Shown one piece after another: positions 51,800-61,188 of a DNA stretch of 64,000 bases (positions are counted from its first letter, which is position 1; each line of letters starts with the position of its first letter). A model generated the notes under the pieces. It did not search any database. It saw only the letters and a program-made list of their open reading frames with translations, and was not told where the DNA came from. This DNA is from CAVQCX01 sp963711095 (lineage in GTDB: Bacteria > Pseudomonadota > Gammaproteobacteria > Chromatiales > Chromatiaceae): the NCBI GenBank assembly GCA_963711095.1, contig CAVQCX010000010.1, positions 1 to 64,000 of the forward strand, written 5' to 3'. Both the position numbers and the translations under genes were made by a program.

Positions 51800-53226
51800 T
51801 CAGTCGGCATCCGGGCCGGTCGATTCCTCCATATGTAGCTCCTTGATCTTACGGGTCAGGGTGTTGCGTCCCCAACCAAGCAGCTTGGCGGCCTCCTGGC
51901 GCCGGCCCGCGGTGTGCTCCAGTGCCACCTGGATCATCACCCGCTCGAATGCCGGCAGGGCATCGTCGAGCAGCGCGACCTGGCCATCGCCCAGGCGCTG
52001 CCGCGCCCAGCCGTGCAAGGCGGACTGCCAGTCGCCGTCTCGCGACCTTGCGCGACCGGACTTGGCGAGCAGCTCAGGCGGAAGGTCCTCCAGGTGGATC
52101 TCCGCGCCCGAGGCCATCACGGTCAGCCAGCGTGCGGTATTCTTCGAGCTGCCGGACGTTGCCCGCCCAATCCTCCTGTTTGAGCCGCTCCAGGGCCTCG
52201 GGCATCAGCGTCTTGGGCTCCACACGCAGCTCCTTGGACGCGCTCGCCAGGAAATGCTCCATCAGCGGGGGGATGTCCTCCCGGCGCTCGCGCAGGGCTG
52301 GCAGGTGGATGCGGATGACGTTGAGCCGGTGGAACAGGTCCTCGCGGAACCGCCCTTCGCCGACCAGGCGCTCGAGGTCCTGATGGGTGGCAGCGATGAT
52401 CCGCACGTCGACCTGGATGGGCTCGTGTCCCCCTACCCGGTAGAACTCCCCGTCGGCCAGGACGCGCAGCAGCCGGGTCTGGAGCTTCCGGTGGCATGTC
52501 CCCGATCTCATCCAGAAACAGGGTGCCGCCGTCGGCCTGCTCGAAGCGCCCCAGGCGCCGACTTTGGGCGCCGGTGAAGGCCCCTCGCTCGTGCCCGAAT
52601 AGCTCAGACTCCAGCAGATCACGGGGGATTGCCGCCATGTTGAGCGCGATAAATGGCTTGTCCGCCCGGGGGCTATGCCGATGCAGGGCGCGAGCGACCA
52701 GCTCCTTGCCGGTGCCGGATTCGCCGTTGATCAGCACGGTGATATTTGAGCGTGCGAGCCGACCGATGGCGCGGTACACCTCCTGCATGGCCCCGGCCGC
52801 GCCAATGATCTCCGGGGTCTGCAGGACCGGAGGCTCCTGCTCGACCGCGGCGCGGCTGCCGTGACGGCATGCCCGGCGAACCTGCTCGACCGCCTCGTCG
52901 ACATCGAAAGGCTTCGGCAGATACTCGAACGCACCCCCGTGGAAGGCCGAGACGGCGCTGTCGAGGTCCGAGTGGGCGGTCATGATCAGGACGGGTAGAT
53001 TGGGATAGCGGTGGCGTATCCGATCTAGCAGCTCCAGCCCGTCCATGCCGGGCATGCGGATATCGGAGACGACCGCATCCGGCTTGTCGCCCTCGAGTGC
53101 CGCCAGGACATCGCTGGCATTATCGAAGGTTCGTACATCCATGTCGGCGCGCTGCAGGGCGCGCTCCAGCACCCAGCGGATTGAGCGGTCGTCATCGACG
53201 ACCCAGACGCGGCTCCCTCTAGGCAT
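51800..53226 (-). CDS. ntrC: nitrogen regulator NtrC (sigma-54 activator), with two +1 frameshifts
   Basis: Split over three frames. Removing one T at 52486-52487 (GAGCTTCC) and one at 52143-52144 (TTCTTCGAG) restores 474 residues, the normal length. Receiver domain with Asp in AVVSDIRMPGMDG (about 54); AAA+ with GESGTGKELVARALHRH, an intact GAFTGA and GGTLFLDEIGDMP; Fis-type helix-turn-helix QEAAKLLGWGRNTLTRKIKE. Activates glnA and other nitrogen genes when phosphorylated by NtrB. It overlaps ntrB by 8 bp. If the shifts are real, nitrogen control would be lost. Confidence 0.92.
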
Positions 53227-54304
53227 TCGGATTCTCCACGGGCAGAAAAACGGTAAACACGGTCTGGCCCGGCCTGGTCCGGAACTCGATCAACCCGCCG
53301 TGCTGGCTGACCAGCGATTGGGCAATGGACAGCCCTATGCCCTGGCCAGCGGCGCTGGCCGAGAGCATGGGGTAGAAGATCTTGTCGCGCAGCTCCTCGG
53401 GGATGCCAGGGCCATCGTCCTCGATCTCGATCTGGGCCCCGAGCCGGTGCCGGTGGCTACCGATGTTGAGTTGGCGCAGGACCCTTGATCGCAGGATGAC
53501 CCGCCCGCCCCCGGGGCCCACCGCTCGCACCGCGTTGCGGGCAATGTTGAGCACGGCCTGGATGAGCTGATCCGAGTCGCCATAGAGGTCTGGGATGCTG
53601 GGGTCGTAGTCCCGCTCGATCACCAGCTGGCGCCCGGCTTCGGCCTTCACGAGGGCATAAACGCGCTCCAGGACCTGGTGGATGTTCAGCATGGCATAGC
53701 TCGGTACGCGATTGGGCCCCAGCAGGCGGTCGACCAAGGCCTGGAGCCGATCGGCCTCATCAATGATGATGCGGGTGTATTCGGCGAGCGCGGGGTCCGA
53801 GAGCTCATGCTCGAGCAACTGCGCCGCGCCGCGTAACCCGCCCAGGGGATTCTTGATCTCGTGGGCAAGCCCTCGGATCAGGGCCCGGGCCGCCTGATGC
53901 TGGACGAACAGGCTTTCCTCACGGGTAATGCGCAGCTGCCGGTCGACCTGCTGAAGCTCAACGAGCAAGCCCTGGGAGCGCCCCGTATCCGGCAGAGGGA
54001 TCATGGTGCAATCGACCGTGATCTCTCGACCATCCGGGAGCCTGAGCACCTTCTCGCGCTCGGTGAGCGCATGTCCTGAGCGCAGCGCGCGCTTCAGGTT
54101 GACCCGGGCACTTCCGCCTGCACAGCTGATCAGCTCAGCGGCAGGCTGGCCGACCAAATGGCGGACGCTGATCGCAAACAGGACCTCGGCGGCAGGGTTG
54201 GCATAGACCACGCGCAGATCGGCGTCAAAGAGCATCACCGCGCTGGTCAGGTGGTCCAGGATCCGCTGGATCACGGCGGGAGAGGGTCTGAGCTCGGTGT
54301 TCAT
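53219..54304 (-). CDS. ntrB: nitrogen regulation sensor kinase NtrB
   Basis: 361 residues from ATG 54304. PAS domain (ILDHLTSAVMLFDADLRVVY), H-box with phospho-His in RGLAHEIKNPLGGLRGAAQL (about 143), N-box AVLNIARNAVRAV, G-boxes EDDGPGIPEEL and GQGIGLSIAQSLV. Cytoplasmic, no membrane helices. Under nitrogen limitation it phosphorylates NtrC; PII promotes the phosphatase state. Upstream interval 54305-54938 carries a MITE. Confidence 0.96.
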   Translation of the reverse strand: MNTELRPSPAVIQRILDHLTSAVMLFDADLRVVYANPAAEVLFAISVRHLVGQPAAELISCAGGSARVNLKRALRSGHALTEREKVLRLPDGREITVDCTMIPLPDTGRSQGLLVELQQVDRQLRITREESLFVQHQAARALIRGLAHEIKNPLGGLRGAAQLLEHELSDPALAEYTRIIIDEADRLQALVDRLLGPNRVPSYAMLNIHQVLERVYALVKAEAGRQLVIERDYDPSIPDLYGDSDQLIQAVLNIARNAVRAVGPGGGRVILRSRVLRQLNIGSHRHRLGAQIEIEDDGPGIPEELRDKIFYPMLSASAAGQGIGLSIAQSLVSQHGGLIEFRTRPGQTVFTVFLPVENPNA

Positions 54305-54580
54305 CGGTACCTGATAAGCAATATCCGCACCAGTCGGCTCCCGACCGCCCGGACCTCCGGGGCGCGGGTGCGACGCGCTGCCGCATCCCAGGGGCAGACG
54401 AAGATGGTGCGGGCTTGGCCTGGCCGGGCGATCACGCCGCGCGGGACAGTGCGTCGCGACAACATTGCACCACAATAGTGCGCATTGTCGCGCCGGCTCG
54501 CGCACTGAATCGGGGCGCAGAGATGCCCGATGACCGTGGAGGGGGGCACACGAGCATGTTCGACAAGGCGTCGAGCACCC

Positions 54581-54853
54581 CTAGTGTCCTGTTTCGTAGT
54601 TCTCAGAGCTTGTGGAGCGGCCCTGTAGGCTCGCTTCACAAAGGTCGGGACTTGGGTCGCCGGGGCCTTGGAGTGACGGACGGCCAGATGCATGCGGGCG
54701 TCGAGCGTACAGGGGTGAGACCGAGGGGAGCAGGCTTGCGCAGCGGCAGCGAGTATTCACCGCGTGTCGGGGAAAGCGGCCCCGGTGGCCCCCCAAGTGG
54801 GTTGGGTTACGCTGCCCCTCATAAGCTCCAAACAGCATGAAACAGGACACTAG
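54581..54853. mobile_element. 273-bp MITE with CTAG ends
   Basis: Perfect 15-bp inverted repeats CTAGTGTCCTGTTTC (54581-54595) and its complement (54839-54853). The outer CTAG can be read as a 4-bp target duplication, leaving TGTCCTGTTTC as terminal repeat. No convincing gene inside. Sits between the DUF4124 gene and ntrB, so it may have separated ntrBC from the glnA transcription unit. Confidence 0.7.
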
Positions 54854-54938
54854 CAACCCGGTCGCGGTCGTTGAATACGGCGCCACACCAGGGGCTTAAA
54901 GAGAGAACATCCGCTGCCGGCAGCTTGCCTGCCGCGGA

Positions 54939-55751
54939 TCACTTCGATTGCTGGTAATTGGGCTGGTAGCTGGCGCGCCCCTTCGGTCCGACAGGCTTGA
55001 ACGCCCCTCCCGGCTGGGCTGATACGGGGGGATAGGCCCGTTTGCTGTCGGTCGGAGAGGTCGGATAGGTCTCCTGGCCGGACGGCGCCTGCGGGTAGGA
55101 CGGGTCATAGGCTGGAGGCTTGTCGCCGCCCGGCTCTGACGGAAAGGACTCTTTCTCACCAGGGATGGGGGCGTAATTGGGGCTGAGCGCGCTCGGGTTG
55201 TCCTCGGGGGCCTCGCCCACGGAAGGCTCCTTGGCCGAAGGCATCAACAGGTAAAAGCGCACGGGCGTGGCCCGCATCAGGGTCGCGCCGGCGGCATCGA
55301 GCACCTCCGCCTGCAAGGTGTGCTGTCCACGCTCGACGTGTGTGAGCACGCTACTTAGGGTCTCGACGGTCTGGCGCGCCCCCAGGCCGTCGAGCACCAG
55401 CTGGATCTGGTCGCCCTTGCGAAGCTCCGGCTCCAAGACCATCAGGACATCCACGTCGCCGGTGGCGTTGTGCATGGTCTGCCCGTCGGCGGGGTGCACT
55501 ATGGAGAAGCTCTGGTAGACGGTGGCCCCAGCGGGGGCCCCCGTCTGGCCCGTACCGGCGGCTGGGGTGGCCTCTCCAAGGGACGGCGGGGCGTAATGCG
55601 AGCTCTCGGGCAGGTCGACCAGCTTGGCACCTGGGCTGGGCTGGTCGGAGTAATGCACCACTCCGTCGCGGTCGAGCCACCGGTAGACCGCCGCCTCGGC
55701 GGTGAGCGCCAAGCCACACAGAAGCAGCAAGAGTACCAAGCGCTTTTTCAT
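54939..55751 (-). CDS. DUF4124 domain protein
   Basis: 270 residues. Signal peptide (MKKRLVLLLLLCGLALTAEA), then the DUF4124 motif VYRWLDRDGVVHYSDQPSPG (about 22-41), a middle beta-rich domain (FSIVHPADGQTMHNATGDVD, VLEPELRKGDQIQLVLDG) and a proline/tyrosine-rich disordered tail with degenerate repeats (PNYAPIPGE, YDPSYPQAPSG, YPTSPTDS, YPPVSAQPGG). Periplasmic or envelope protein of unknown role, commonly found between glnA and ntrB in gammaproteobacteria. Confidence 0.88.
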   Translation of the reverse strand: MKKRLVLLLLLCGLALTAEAAVYRWLDRDGVVHYSDQPSPGAKLVDLPESSHYAPPSLGEATPAAGTGQTGAPAGATVYQSFSIVHPADGQTMHNATGDVDVLMVLEPELRKGDQIQLVLDGLGARQTVETLSSVLTHVERGQHTLQAEVLDAAGATLMRATPVRFYLLMPSAKEPSVGEAPEDNPSALSPNYAPIPGEKESFPSEPGGDKPPAYDPSYPQAPSGQETYPTSPTDSKRAYPPVSAQPGGAFKPVGPKGRASYQPNYQQSK

Positions 55752-55829
55752 AGCTATCAGGATAGATCAGCCGGAGAAGCAGGACAACGGCCGGGACCTG
55801 TGCATCCGCTGCGAGGCGACGGCGCTCAC

Positions 55830-55854
55830 AAAAAAGCCCCCCTTTCGGGGGGCT
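55830..55854 (-). terminator. rho-independent terminator of glnA
   Basis: Read on the minus strand: AGCCCCCC, GAAA loop, GGGGGGCT, then TTTTTTG. An 8-bp GC-rich stem and T-run directly after the glnA stop. Confidence 0.93.
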
Positions 55855-55885
55855 GGGATCTCAACCACACAACGGGAAACGGGCA

Positions 55886-57292
55886 TTACAAACTATAGTA
55901 CATATCGAACTCCACCGGATGGGTGGTCATGCGCAGGCGGGTGACCTCGTCCATCTTGAGGGCCACGTAACCGTCGATCAGGTCGTCGGTGAACACGCCG
56001 CCGGCGGTCAGGTAACTGCGATCCTTGTCCAGCTCTTCCAGGGCCTGGTCCAGCGCGTGGCAGACCGTGGGAATCGATTTCGCCTCCTCGGGCGGCAGGT
56101 CGTAGAGGTCCTTGTCGAGGGACTCACCCGGGTCCATCCTCTTCTGAATACCGTCAAGGCCCGCCATCATCATGGCCGTGAACGCAAGGTAGGGGTTGGC
56201 CATGGGATCGGGGAACCGCACCTCGATACGCCGCCCCTTCGGGCTCGCATCCCAAGGAATCCGGATGGAGGCGGAACGGTTGCGCGCGGAGTAAGCCAGC
56301 ATCACCGGGGCCTCGAATCCGGGCACCAGCCGCTTGTAGCTGTTGGTGGTGGGATTACAGAACGCGTTCAGTGACCGGGCGTGCTTGATGATGCCGGCGA
56401 TGTAGTGCAGGGCGAGCTCGCTCAGGCCACCGTACTTGTTGCCGGCGAACAGATTCTGTCCGTCCTTGCCCAGCGACTGGTGGACGTGCATCCCCGAGCC
56501 ATTGTCGCCGACCAGCGGCTTTGGCATGAAGGTGGATGTCTTGCCGTAGGCGTGTGCAACATTGTGCACGCAATATTTCAGGATGATGGTCCAATCGGCA
56601 CGCTGGACGAGGGTCGAGAACCTGGTCCCGATCTCGCACTGGCCGGCGGTGGCCACCTCGTGGTGGTGCACCTCGACCGGAACGCCCATCTCCTCCATGG
56701 CCAGACACATGGCGGCGCGGATGTCGTTCAGGGAGTCCACCGGAGGGACCGGGAAGTAGCCCCCCTTGACCGTTGGGCGATGCCCGATGTTGCCGTCATC
56801 ATAGACGCGCTCGGAGTTCCAGCCGGCCTCCTCGGAGTCGATCTTGTAAAAAGCGCCGGACATGTCGGCACCCCAGCGGACATCGTCGAGGATGAAGAAC
56901 TCGGGCTCCGGTCCGAAGTAAGCCGTATCGGCAATACCGGTCGACTTCAGGTAAGCCTCGGCTCGCTTGGCGACCGAGCGCGGATCCCGCTCATAGCCCT
57001 GCATGGTCAAGGGCTCAAGGATGTCGCAGCGAACGATCATCGTCGGCTCGTCGCTGAAAGGGTCCATGACGGCCGTATCGTCTTCCGGCATAAGGACCAT
57101 GTCCGACTCCTGGATACCCTTCCACCCCGCAATGGAAGACCCGTCGAACATCTTGCCGCCCTTGAACATCTCTTCGTCCACCACGTGCGCGGGCATGGAG
57201 ACGTGCTGCTCCTTGCCCCGGGTGTCTGTGAAGTGAAGGTCGACGAACTTGACTTCGTTGTCTTTCATCATCTTGAGCGCTTTCGAAGACAT
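55886..57292 (-). CDS. glnA: glutamine synthetase, type I
   Basis: 468 residues from ATG 57292 (GGAGAAA upstream); the longer open frame upstream is leader sequence. FVDLHFTDTRGKEQHVSMP; Mg-binding FGPEPEFFILDDV; ATP loop KPLVGDNGSGMHVHQSL; NRSASIRIP; adenylylation site Tyr in KDLYDLPPEEAK (about 397). Dodecameric enzyme that makes glutamine from glutamate, ammonia and ATP. A sigma-54 promoter precedes it, and ntrBC lie downstream on the same strand. Confidence 0.98.
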   Translation of the reverse strand: MSSKALKMMKDNEVKFVDLHFTDTRGKEQHVSMPAHVVDEEMFKGGKMFDGSSIAGWKGIQESDMVLMPEDDTAVMDPFSDEPTMIVRCDILEPLTMQGYERDPRSVAKRAEAYLKSTGIADTAYFGPEPEFFILDDVRWGADMSGAFYKIDSEEAGWNSERVYDDGNIGHRPTVKGGYFPVPPVDSLNDIRAAMCLAMEEMGVPVEVHHHEVATAGQCEIGTRFSTLVQRADWTIILKYCVHNVAHAYGKTSTFMPKPLVGDNGSGMHVHQSLGKDGQNLFAGNKYGGLSELALHYIAGIIKHARSLNAFCNPTTNSYKRLVPGFEAPVMLAYSARNRSASIRIPWDASPKGRRIEVRFPDPMANPYLAFTAMMMAGLDGIQKRMDPGESLDKDLYDLPPEEAKSIPTVCHALDQALEELDKDRSYLTAGGVFTDDLIDGYVALKMDEVTRLRMTTHPVEFDMYYSL

Positions 57293-57391
57293 CGTATTTT
57301 TCTCCGTTGCTTGGCTGAGAGGCAATAGAAAATCGCGAGCGTTGATCTCTGCGGGGATGGGATTGCGAGGCCCGTTGACCGCAGTTTCGGA

Positions 57392-57407
57392 TGCACGAAA
57401 CGTGCCG
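57392..57407 (-). promoter_or_regulatory. sigma-54 (-24/-12) promoter of glnA
   Basis: On the minus strand CGGCACG-TTTC-GTGCA: GG and GC doublets at the required 10-base spacing, matching YGGCACG-N4-TTGCA at all but one position. It lies 100 bp before the glnA ATG. No clear NtrC half-site pair (TGCACC-N5-GGTGCA) was found upstream. Confidence 0.75.
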
Positions 57408-57649
57408 AACCGCACCCAAAACGGCGGCAACCTACGCCAGCGGAGCCCAGACTTGGAGCGGCCCGGCAGGCGCCGCGGGATGGGAGACGCTGGCTGGTTT
57501 TTGCCGACCAGCGGTGGTGCTCGCCCTGGGACAGCAGACGGTCGCGGCACATCGCGCCCGCCCAAGCCCCCGCGGATCGGGTCCGGCCACCATCGCGCGA
57601 GCGCGTCATATTAGGGCACAACGGGCGTTGCACGGGCAACAACGGTGCG

Positions 57650-58822
57650 TCATCCGTAATACAAATGGACTCGGCCGAATTCCGGGCTATCGCGCAGCGC
57701 CTCGGTCAGCGCGGCCTGGAGCTCGCGGACCCTGGCGAGGTCAGTGAAGCGCTCCAGCGGGAAATAGACATCCGCATGGATCTGCCCACCGAGGTAATGG
57801 AAGGTAACACGGATGCGCGACGCGGCCTCAACGATTCCGCTCCATGCGGAATCGATCACCTGGACGGCTTCGGCGCGTGCCGGCAGCAAGGCATTGCCCG
57901 GGGATGACTCATCGTCCTCGGGGTCGATGTGCACCGTCACATCCTCGATCTCGTCGATCTCGTGCTTGAGCCGCTGCTCAACGAGGACCGCGATCTGGTG
58001 ACCTTCTGAGACACTGAGCCAGGGCTCGACCTGGACGTGGACGTCGGCGCAGGCGTGCCCACCGAGACGCCGGGTCCTGAGGGTATGCAGACTGCGCACG
58101 CCGCCGACCGCGAGGATGGTGGTGCGGATCGCCGACAGCCTGTCCTTCTCCAGGCCGGCGTCCACCAGTTCCTGGATCGCGCCCCAGCCCAGCTGCCAGC
58201 CAATCTGGGCGATCATCACGCCCACGAGCAGCGCCGCAACGGCATCCAGGTAGGGCAGTCCGGCCATGGTCCCGGCGATACCGGCGAGTACCACGACCGA
58301 GGAAATGGCATCGGAGCGGTGGTGCCAGGCGTTGGCGCGCAACATCTTGGAGCCCAGGCGCCGCGCGGCGCTGGCGGTATAATGGTACAGCGCCTCCTTG
58401 CAGAAGATTGACGCCAGGGCGCCCCAGAGGGCCCAGTCGGTGGGCGCCATCAGGCGGGTGGGCGAGAACATCCGGGCCAGGGCGTCCCAGCCTATGCCAA
58501 GCGCCACCAACACCAGCAATATAGCGAGCCCGAGGGTGGCCACGGTCTCGAACCGCCCGTGGCCATAAGGATGCTCCGCGTCCGCCTGTTGGGCGGCGTG
58601 CTGGGCCGCAACGTAGACCAACGCGTCGGAGAGCAGGTCCGAGATCGAGTGCACCCCGTCGACGATCAGGGCCTCGGAGCGGCCGACCACGCCGAGGTAG
58701 ATCTTCGCGGCCGAGAGCACCAGGTTGACCTCGGCGCCGACCAGGGTGACGCGCCGCGTGACACGCAGGCGCTGCTGCAGGAGTCCCTCCGGCAACGACT
58801 GGCCAGCCCGCGGTGTACTCAC
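57650..58822 (-). CDS. cation diffusion facilitator (FieF/CzcD-like)
   Basis: 390 residues from GTG 58822, which overlaps the tusA stop (GTGA). Six membrane helices with the metal-site motifs DGVHSISDLLSDALVY (helix 2, D and D) and HHRSDAISSVVVL (helix 5, H and D). The C-terminal cytoplasmic metal-binding domain is longer than in FieF (about 180 residues: DVHVQVEPWLSVSEGHQIAV, VTVHIDPEDDE). Exports Zn, Fe, Cd or similar divalent ions against protons. Metal not predictable. Cotranscribed with tusA. Confidence 0.93.
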   Translation of the reverse strand: MSTPRAGQSLPEGLLQQRLRVTRRVTLVGAEVNLVLSAAKIYLGVVGRSEALIVDGVHSISDLLSDALVYVAAQHAAQQADAEHPYGHGRFETVATLGLAILLVLVALGIGWDALARMFSPTRLMAPTDWALWGALASIFCKEALYHYTASAARRLGSKMLRANAWHHRSDAISSVVVLAGIAGTMAGLPYLDAVAALLVGVMIAQIGWQLGWGAIQELVDAGLEKDRLSAIRTTILAVGGVRSLHTLRTRRLGGHACADVHVQVEPWLSVSEGHQIAVLVEQRLKHEIDEIEDVTVHIDPEDDESSPGNALLPARAEAVQVIDSAWSGIVEAASRIRVTFHYLGGQIHADVYFPLERFTDLARVRELQAALTEALRDSPEFGRVHLYYG

Positions 58823-59058
58823 CCTTGGCCAACCTCGATCACCACGATGTAGTCATCTGCGTCACGCCGAATTTCCAGCACTCGGTGTCCATTGATGCGG
58901 CACCAGGCGGGGATATCGTTGAGGGCGCCGGGGTCGCTGGACAAGGCCTCGACAAGCGTCCCGGGCGCGAGATCGCCGATCCGGTCCTGAACGCGGATGA
59001 CCGGCATGGGACAAAGCAGGCCGCGGGCGTCAACGACCACAGGGCTCAAAGAACCCAC
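58819..59058 (-). CDS. TusA-family sulfurtransferase
   Basis: 79 residues. VVDARGLLCPMPVIRVQDRI holds the single conserved CPxP cysteine (Cys about 16). TusA proteins carry persulfide sulfur to tRNA-thiolation or, in sulfur oxidisers, to Dsr/Hdr pathways. The C-terminal EIRRDADDYIVVIEV strand is normal. Overlaps the PP-loop gene upstream by 13 bp and the transporter gene downstream, so the three form a tight operon. Confidence 0.95.
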   Translation of the reverse strand: MGSLSPVVVDARGLLCPMPVIRVQDRIGDLAPGTLVEALSSDPGALNDIPAWCRINGHRVLEIRRDADDYIVVIEVGQG

Positions 59059-60089
59059 TCCCTCGGAAGATCTTGCTCTCTGAGCGGGCGGACCTTCAGA
59101 CGGCTGCGCACACCATCGGGGTAGCGCAGCTCCAGCTCCACCTCTTCGGCGTCACGTCCCTTGCTGTAGCGCGCCACGATCCGCGCGGCCAGCTCGATGC
59201 CCGCCAGCCCGGGCGTGCCGTCTATGAGGGCCAGGGGCCCCGGGTGGCTCTGGGTGGACAGACTGGTCATGCGGCCCTGGTAGCCTTGCAGGAAACGGCC
59301 CTCACCCTCTTCCCGGGAGACGATCAGCTTGAAATCGGGGCTGGGTCGGATGTGCCGGCCGATCTTCAACAGCATGATGTCGTCGAGCTCGTAGCTACGG
59401 CGACCGCGCGCCCGCCAGAGATCGGCGAGCTTCGCCGCGTACTGGGCGTCGGTTAGAAAGCAACACCCGCCCGCCGGTTGGGCATAATCCTCGAAGCCGA
59501 AGCGATGGGCGAGCGCGATCTGGGGCTTGCGGCTACGGCCACTGAAATCGTAGAGCCGTTCGCGGTCCACCCAGCCTTCGCGCTCGGGCAGGGTCGGCGG
59601 GAGATTGCGTGCGCACAGCGGGCGCAGCAGCAGATCGCCGGCCCCGGACTCCCGGCACACCAGTGGCAGCGTATCCTTGCGCTGGGACATCGGGCGCTGC
59701 CCGATCACCTCCCCCGTGACAATGAAATCGAAGCGGTGCGTCTGGGCCCACTCGTAGGCCTTGCGCACCATGAATATCTTGCAGTCCAGACAGGGATTGA
59801 GGTTCGCGCCGTAACCATGCCGCGGATTGAGCACCACGTCCTTGTACTCATCAATGATATCGACGATATGCAGTCGGATACCAAGTTGCTCGGCCACCCA
59901 GAGCGCGTTGTTGCGCTTGGGCCTCGCCTGGTCGCGCTTGCGGATCGCGTGGGTGTGTCCCTCCACGCAGAAGCCGGTATAGAAATTGATACCCTCGACA
60001 TGTACACCCTGCTCCTGCACGACCCGCGCGGCGAGCATGGAATCCAGGCCCCCGGAGATCAGGACGATTGCGTTGTGTTTCTCGGACAT
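59046..60089 (-). CDS. PP-loop ATPase, tRNA-thiolation-like
   Basis: 347 residues. The PP-loop is IVLISGGLDSMLAARVVQEQ (SGGLDS at about 12-17). NPCLDCKIFMVRKAYEWA (about 98-115) has the CxxC pair of MnmA/ThiI-like sulfur-transfer enzymes; GGCCFLTD follows (about 211). The C-terminal part (about 230-347) is not like MnmA. Often labelled a tRNA 2-thiouridylate methyltransferase-like protein in databases. It would adenylate a substrate and accept sulfur, with the coupled TusA as the obvious donor. Substrate unproven. Confidence 0.82.
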   Translation of the reverse strand: MSEKHNAIVLISGGLDSMLAARVVQEQGVHVEGINFYTGFCVEGHTHAIRKRDQARPKRNNALWVAEQLGIRLHIVDIIDEYKDVVLNPRHGYGANLNPCLDCKIFMVRKAYEWAQTHRFDFIVTGEVIGQRPMSQRKDTLPLVCRESGAGDLLLRPLCARNLPPTLPEREGWVDRERLYDFSGRSRKPQIALAHRFGFEDYAQPAGGCCFLTDAQYAAKLADLWRARGRRSYELDDIMLLKIGRHIRPSPDFKLIVSREEGEGRFLQGYQGRMTSLSTQSHPGPLALIDGTPGLAGIELAARIVARYSKGRDAEEVELELRYPDGVRSRLKVRPLREQDLPREWVL

Positions 60090-60246
60090 GGGTGCAGGTC
60101 AGGGGTGCTCGGCCATACGAGCGTGCCATTCTAAGCCAGGCCCCAAGAAGACAAAACCGCGCAGCCCGCTGGGCGGTTGGCATTGGGCGAGTCCAACCCG
60201 GTATACTTTCGCGGATTTTTGCCGGACCCAGGGACTCGCACAGCTG

Positions 60247-61188
60247 ATGAATCTCGACACAGACGCCGCCTCCAAAGCGGACATTCTGAGCTTTCAGGGG
60301 CTGATCGCCGCGCTCAACGAGTACTGGGCCGAGCTGGGCTGCGTGATCCTGCAGCCGCTCGACATGGAGGTTGGGGCCGGGACGTTTCACCCGGCGACCT
60401 TCCTGCGAGCGATCGGGCCTGAGCCCTGGAGCACCGCCTACGTTCAGCCGTCGCGTCGACCGACCGACGGGCGTTATGGCTCGAACCCCAACCGACTGCA
60501 GCACTATTATCAGTATCAGGTGTTGCTCAAGCCTTCCCCACTGAACATACAGGATCTCTACCTGGGCTCCCTGGAGATGCTCGGCATCGACCCCAAGGTC
60601 CACGATATCCGATTCGTGGAGGACAACTGGGAGTCGCCCACCCTCGGGGCCTGGGGATTGGGGTGGGAGGTCTGGCTGAACGGCATGGAGGTGACGCAGT
60701 TCACCTATTTTCAACAGGTCGGGGGGCTGGACTGCCGGCCGGTCTCTGGTGAGATCACCTATGGGCTGGAGCGCATTGCCATGTACCTGCAGGGTGTCCA
60801 GAGCGTGTTCGACCTCGTCTGGGCCCAGGGTCCCCGGGGAGTCGTTACCTATGGAGACGTGTTCCATCAGAATGAGGTGGAGCAGTCGGCGTTCAATTTC
60901 GAGCATGCGGACGTAGCGTTTCTACTGCAGCTGTTCGATCAGTGCGAGAAGGACAGCGAGAAGCTGATCGGGCTGGGGCTGCCGCTGCCGGCCTACGAGC
61001 AGGTGCTCAAGGCGTCGCATGCGTTCAATCTTCTGGACGCGCGTCATGCGATCTCGGTGACCGAGCGGCAGCGCTTCATCCTGCGTGTGCGCGCGCTCGC
61101 CCGAGCCGTCGCGGAGGCCTACTACCAGGTGCGGGAGAAGCTGGGCTTTCCGATGCTCGCGCCTGCGGGGGAGACGGGGCATGTCTGA
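60247..61188 (+). CDS. glyQ: glycyl-tRNA synthetase alpha subunit
   Basis: 313 residues from ATG 60247. FQGLIAALNEYWAELGCVIL, then the class II motifs (GAGTFHPATFLRAIGPEPW; YVQPSRRPTDGRYG; EVTQFTYFQQVGG; GEITYGLERIAMYLQ). Catalytic subunit of the alpha2beta2 enzyme that charges tRNA-Gly. Overlaps glyS by 8 bp. Confidence 0.98.
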   Translation: MNLDTDAASKADILSFQGLIAALNEYWAELGCVILQPLDMEVGAGTFHPATFLRAIGPEPWSTAYVQPSRRPTDGRYGSNPNRLQHYYQYQVLLKPSPLNIQDLYLGSLEMLGIDPKVHDIRFVEDNWESPTLGAWGLGWEVWLNGMEVTQFTYFQQVGGLDCRPVSGEITYGLERIAMYLQGVQSVFDLVWAQGPRGVVTYGDVFHQNEVEQSAFNFEHADVAFLLQLFDQCEKDSEKLIGLGLPLPAYEQVLKASHAFNLLDARHAISVTERQRFILRVRALARAVAEAYYQVREKLGFPMLAPAGETGHV

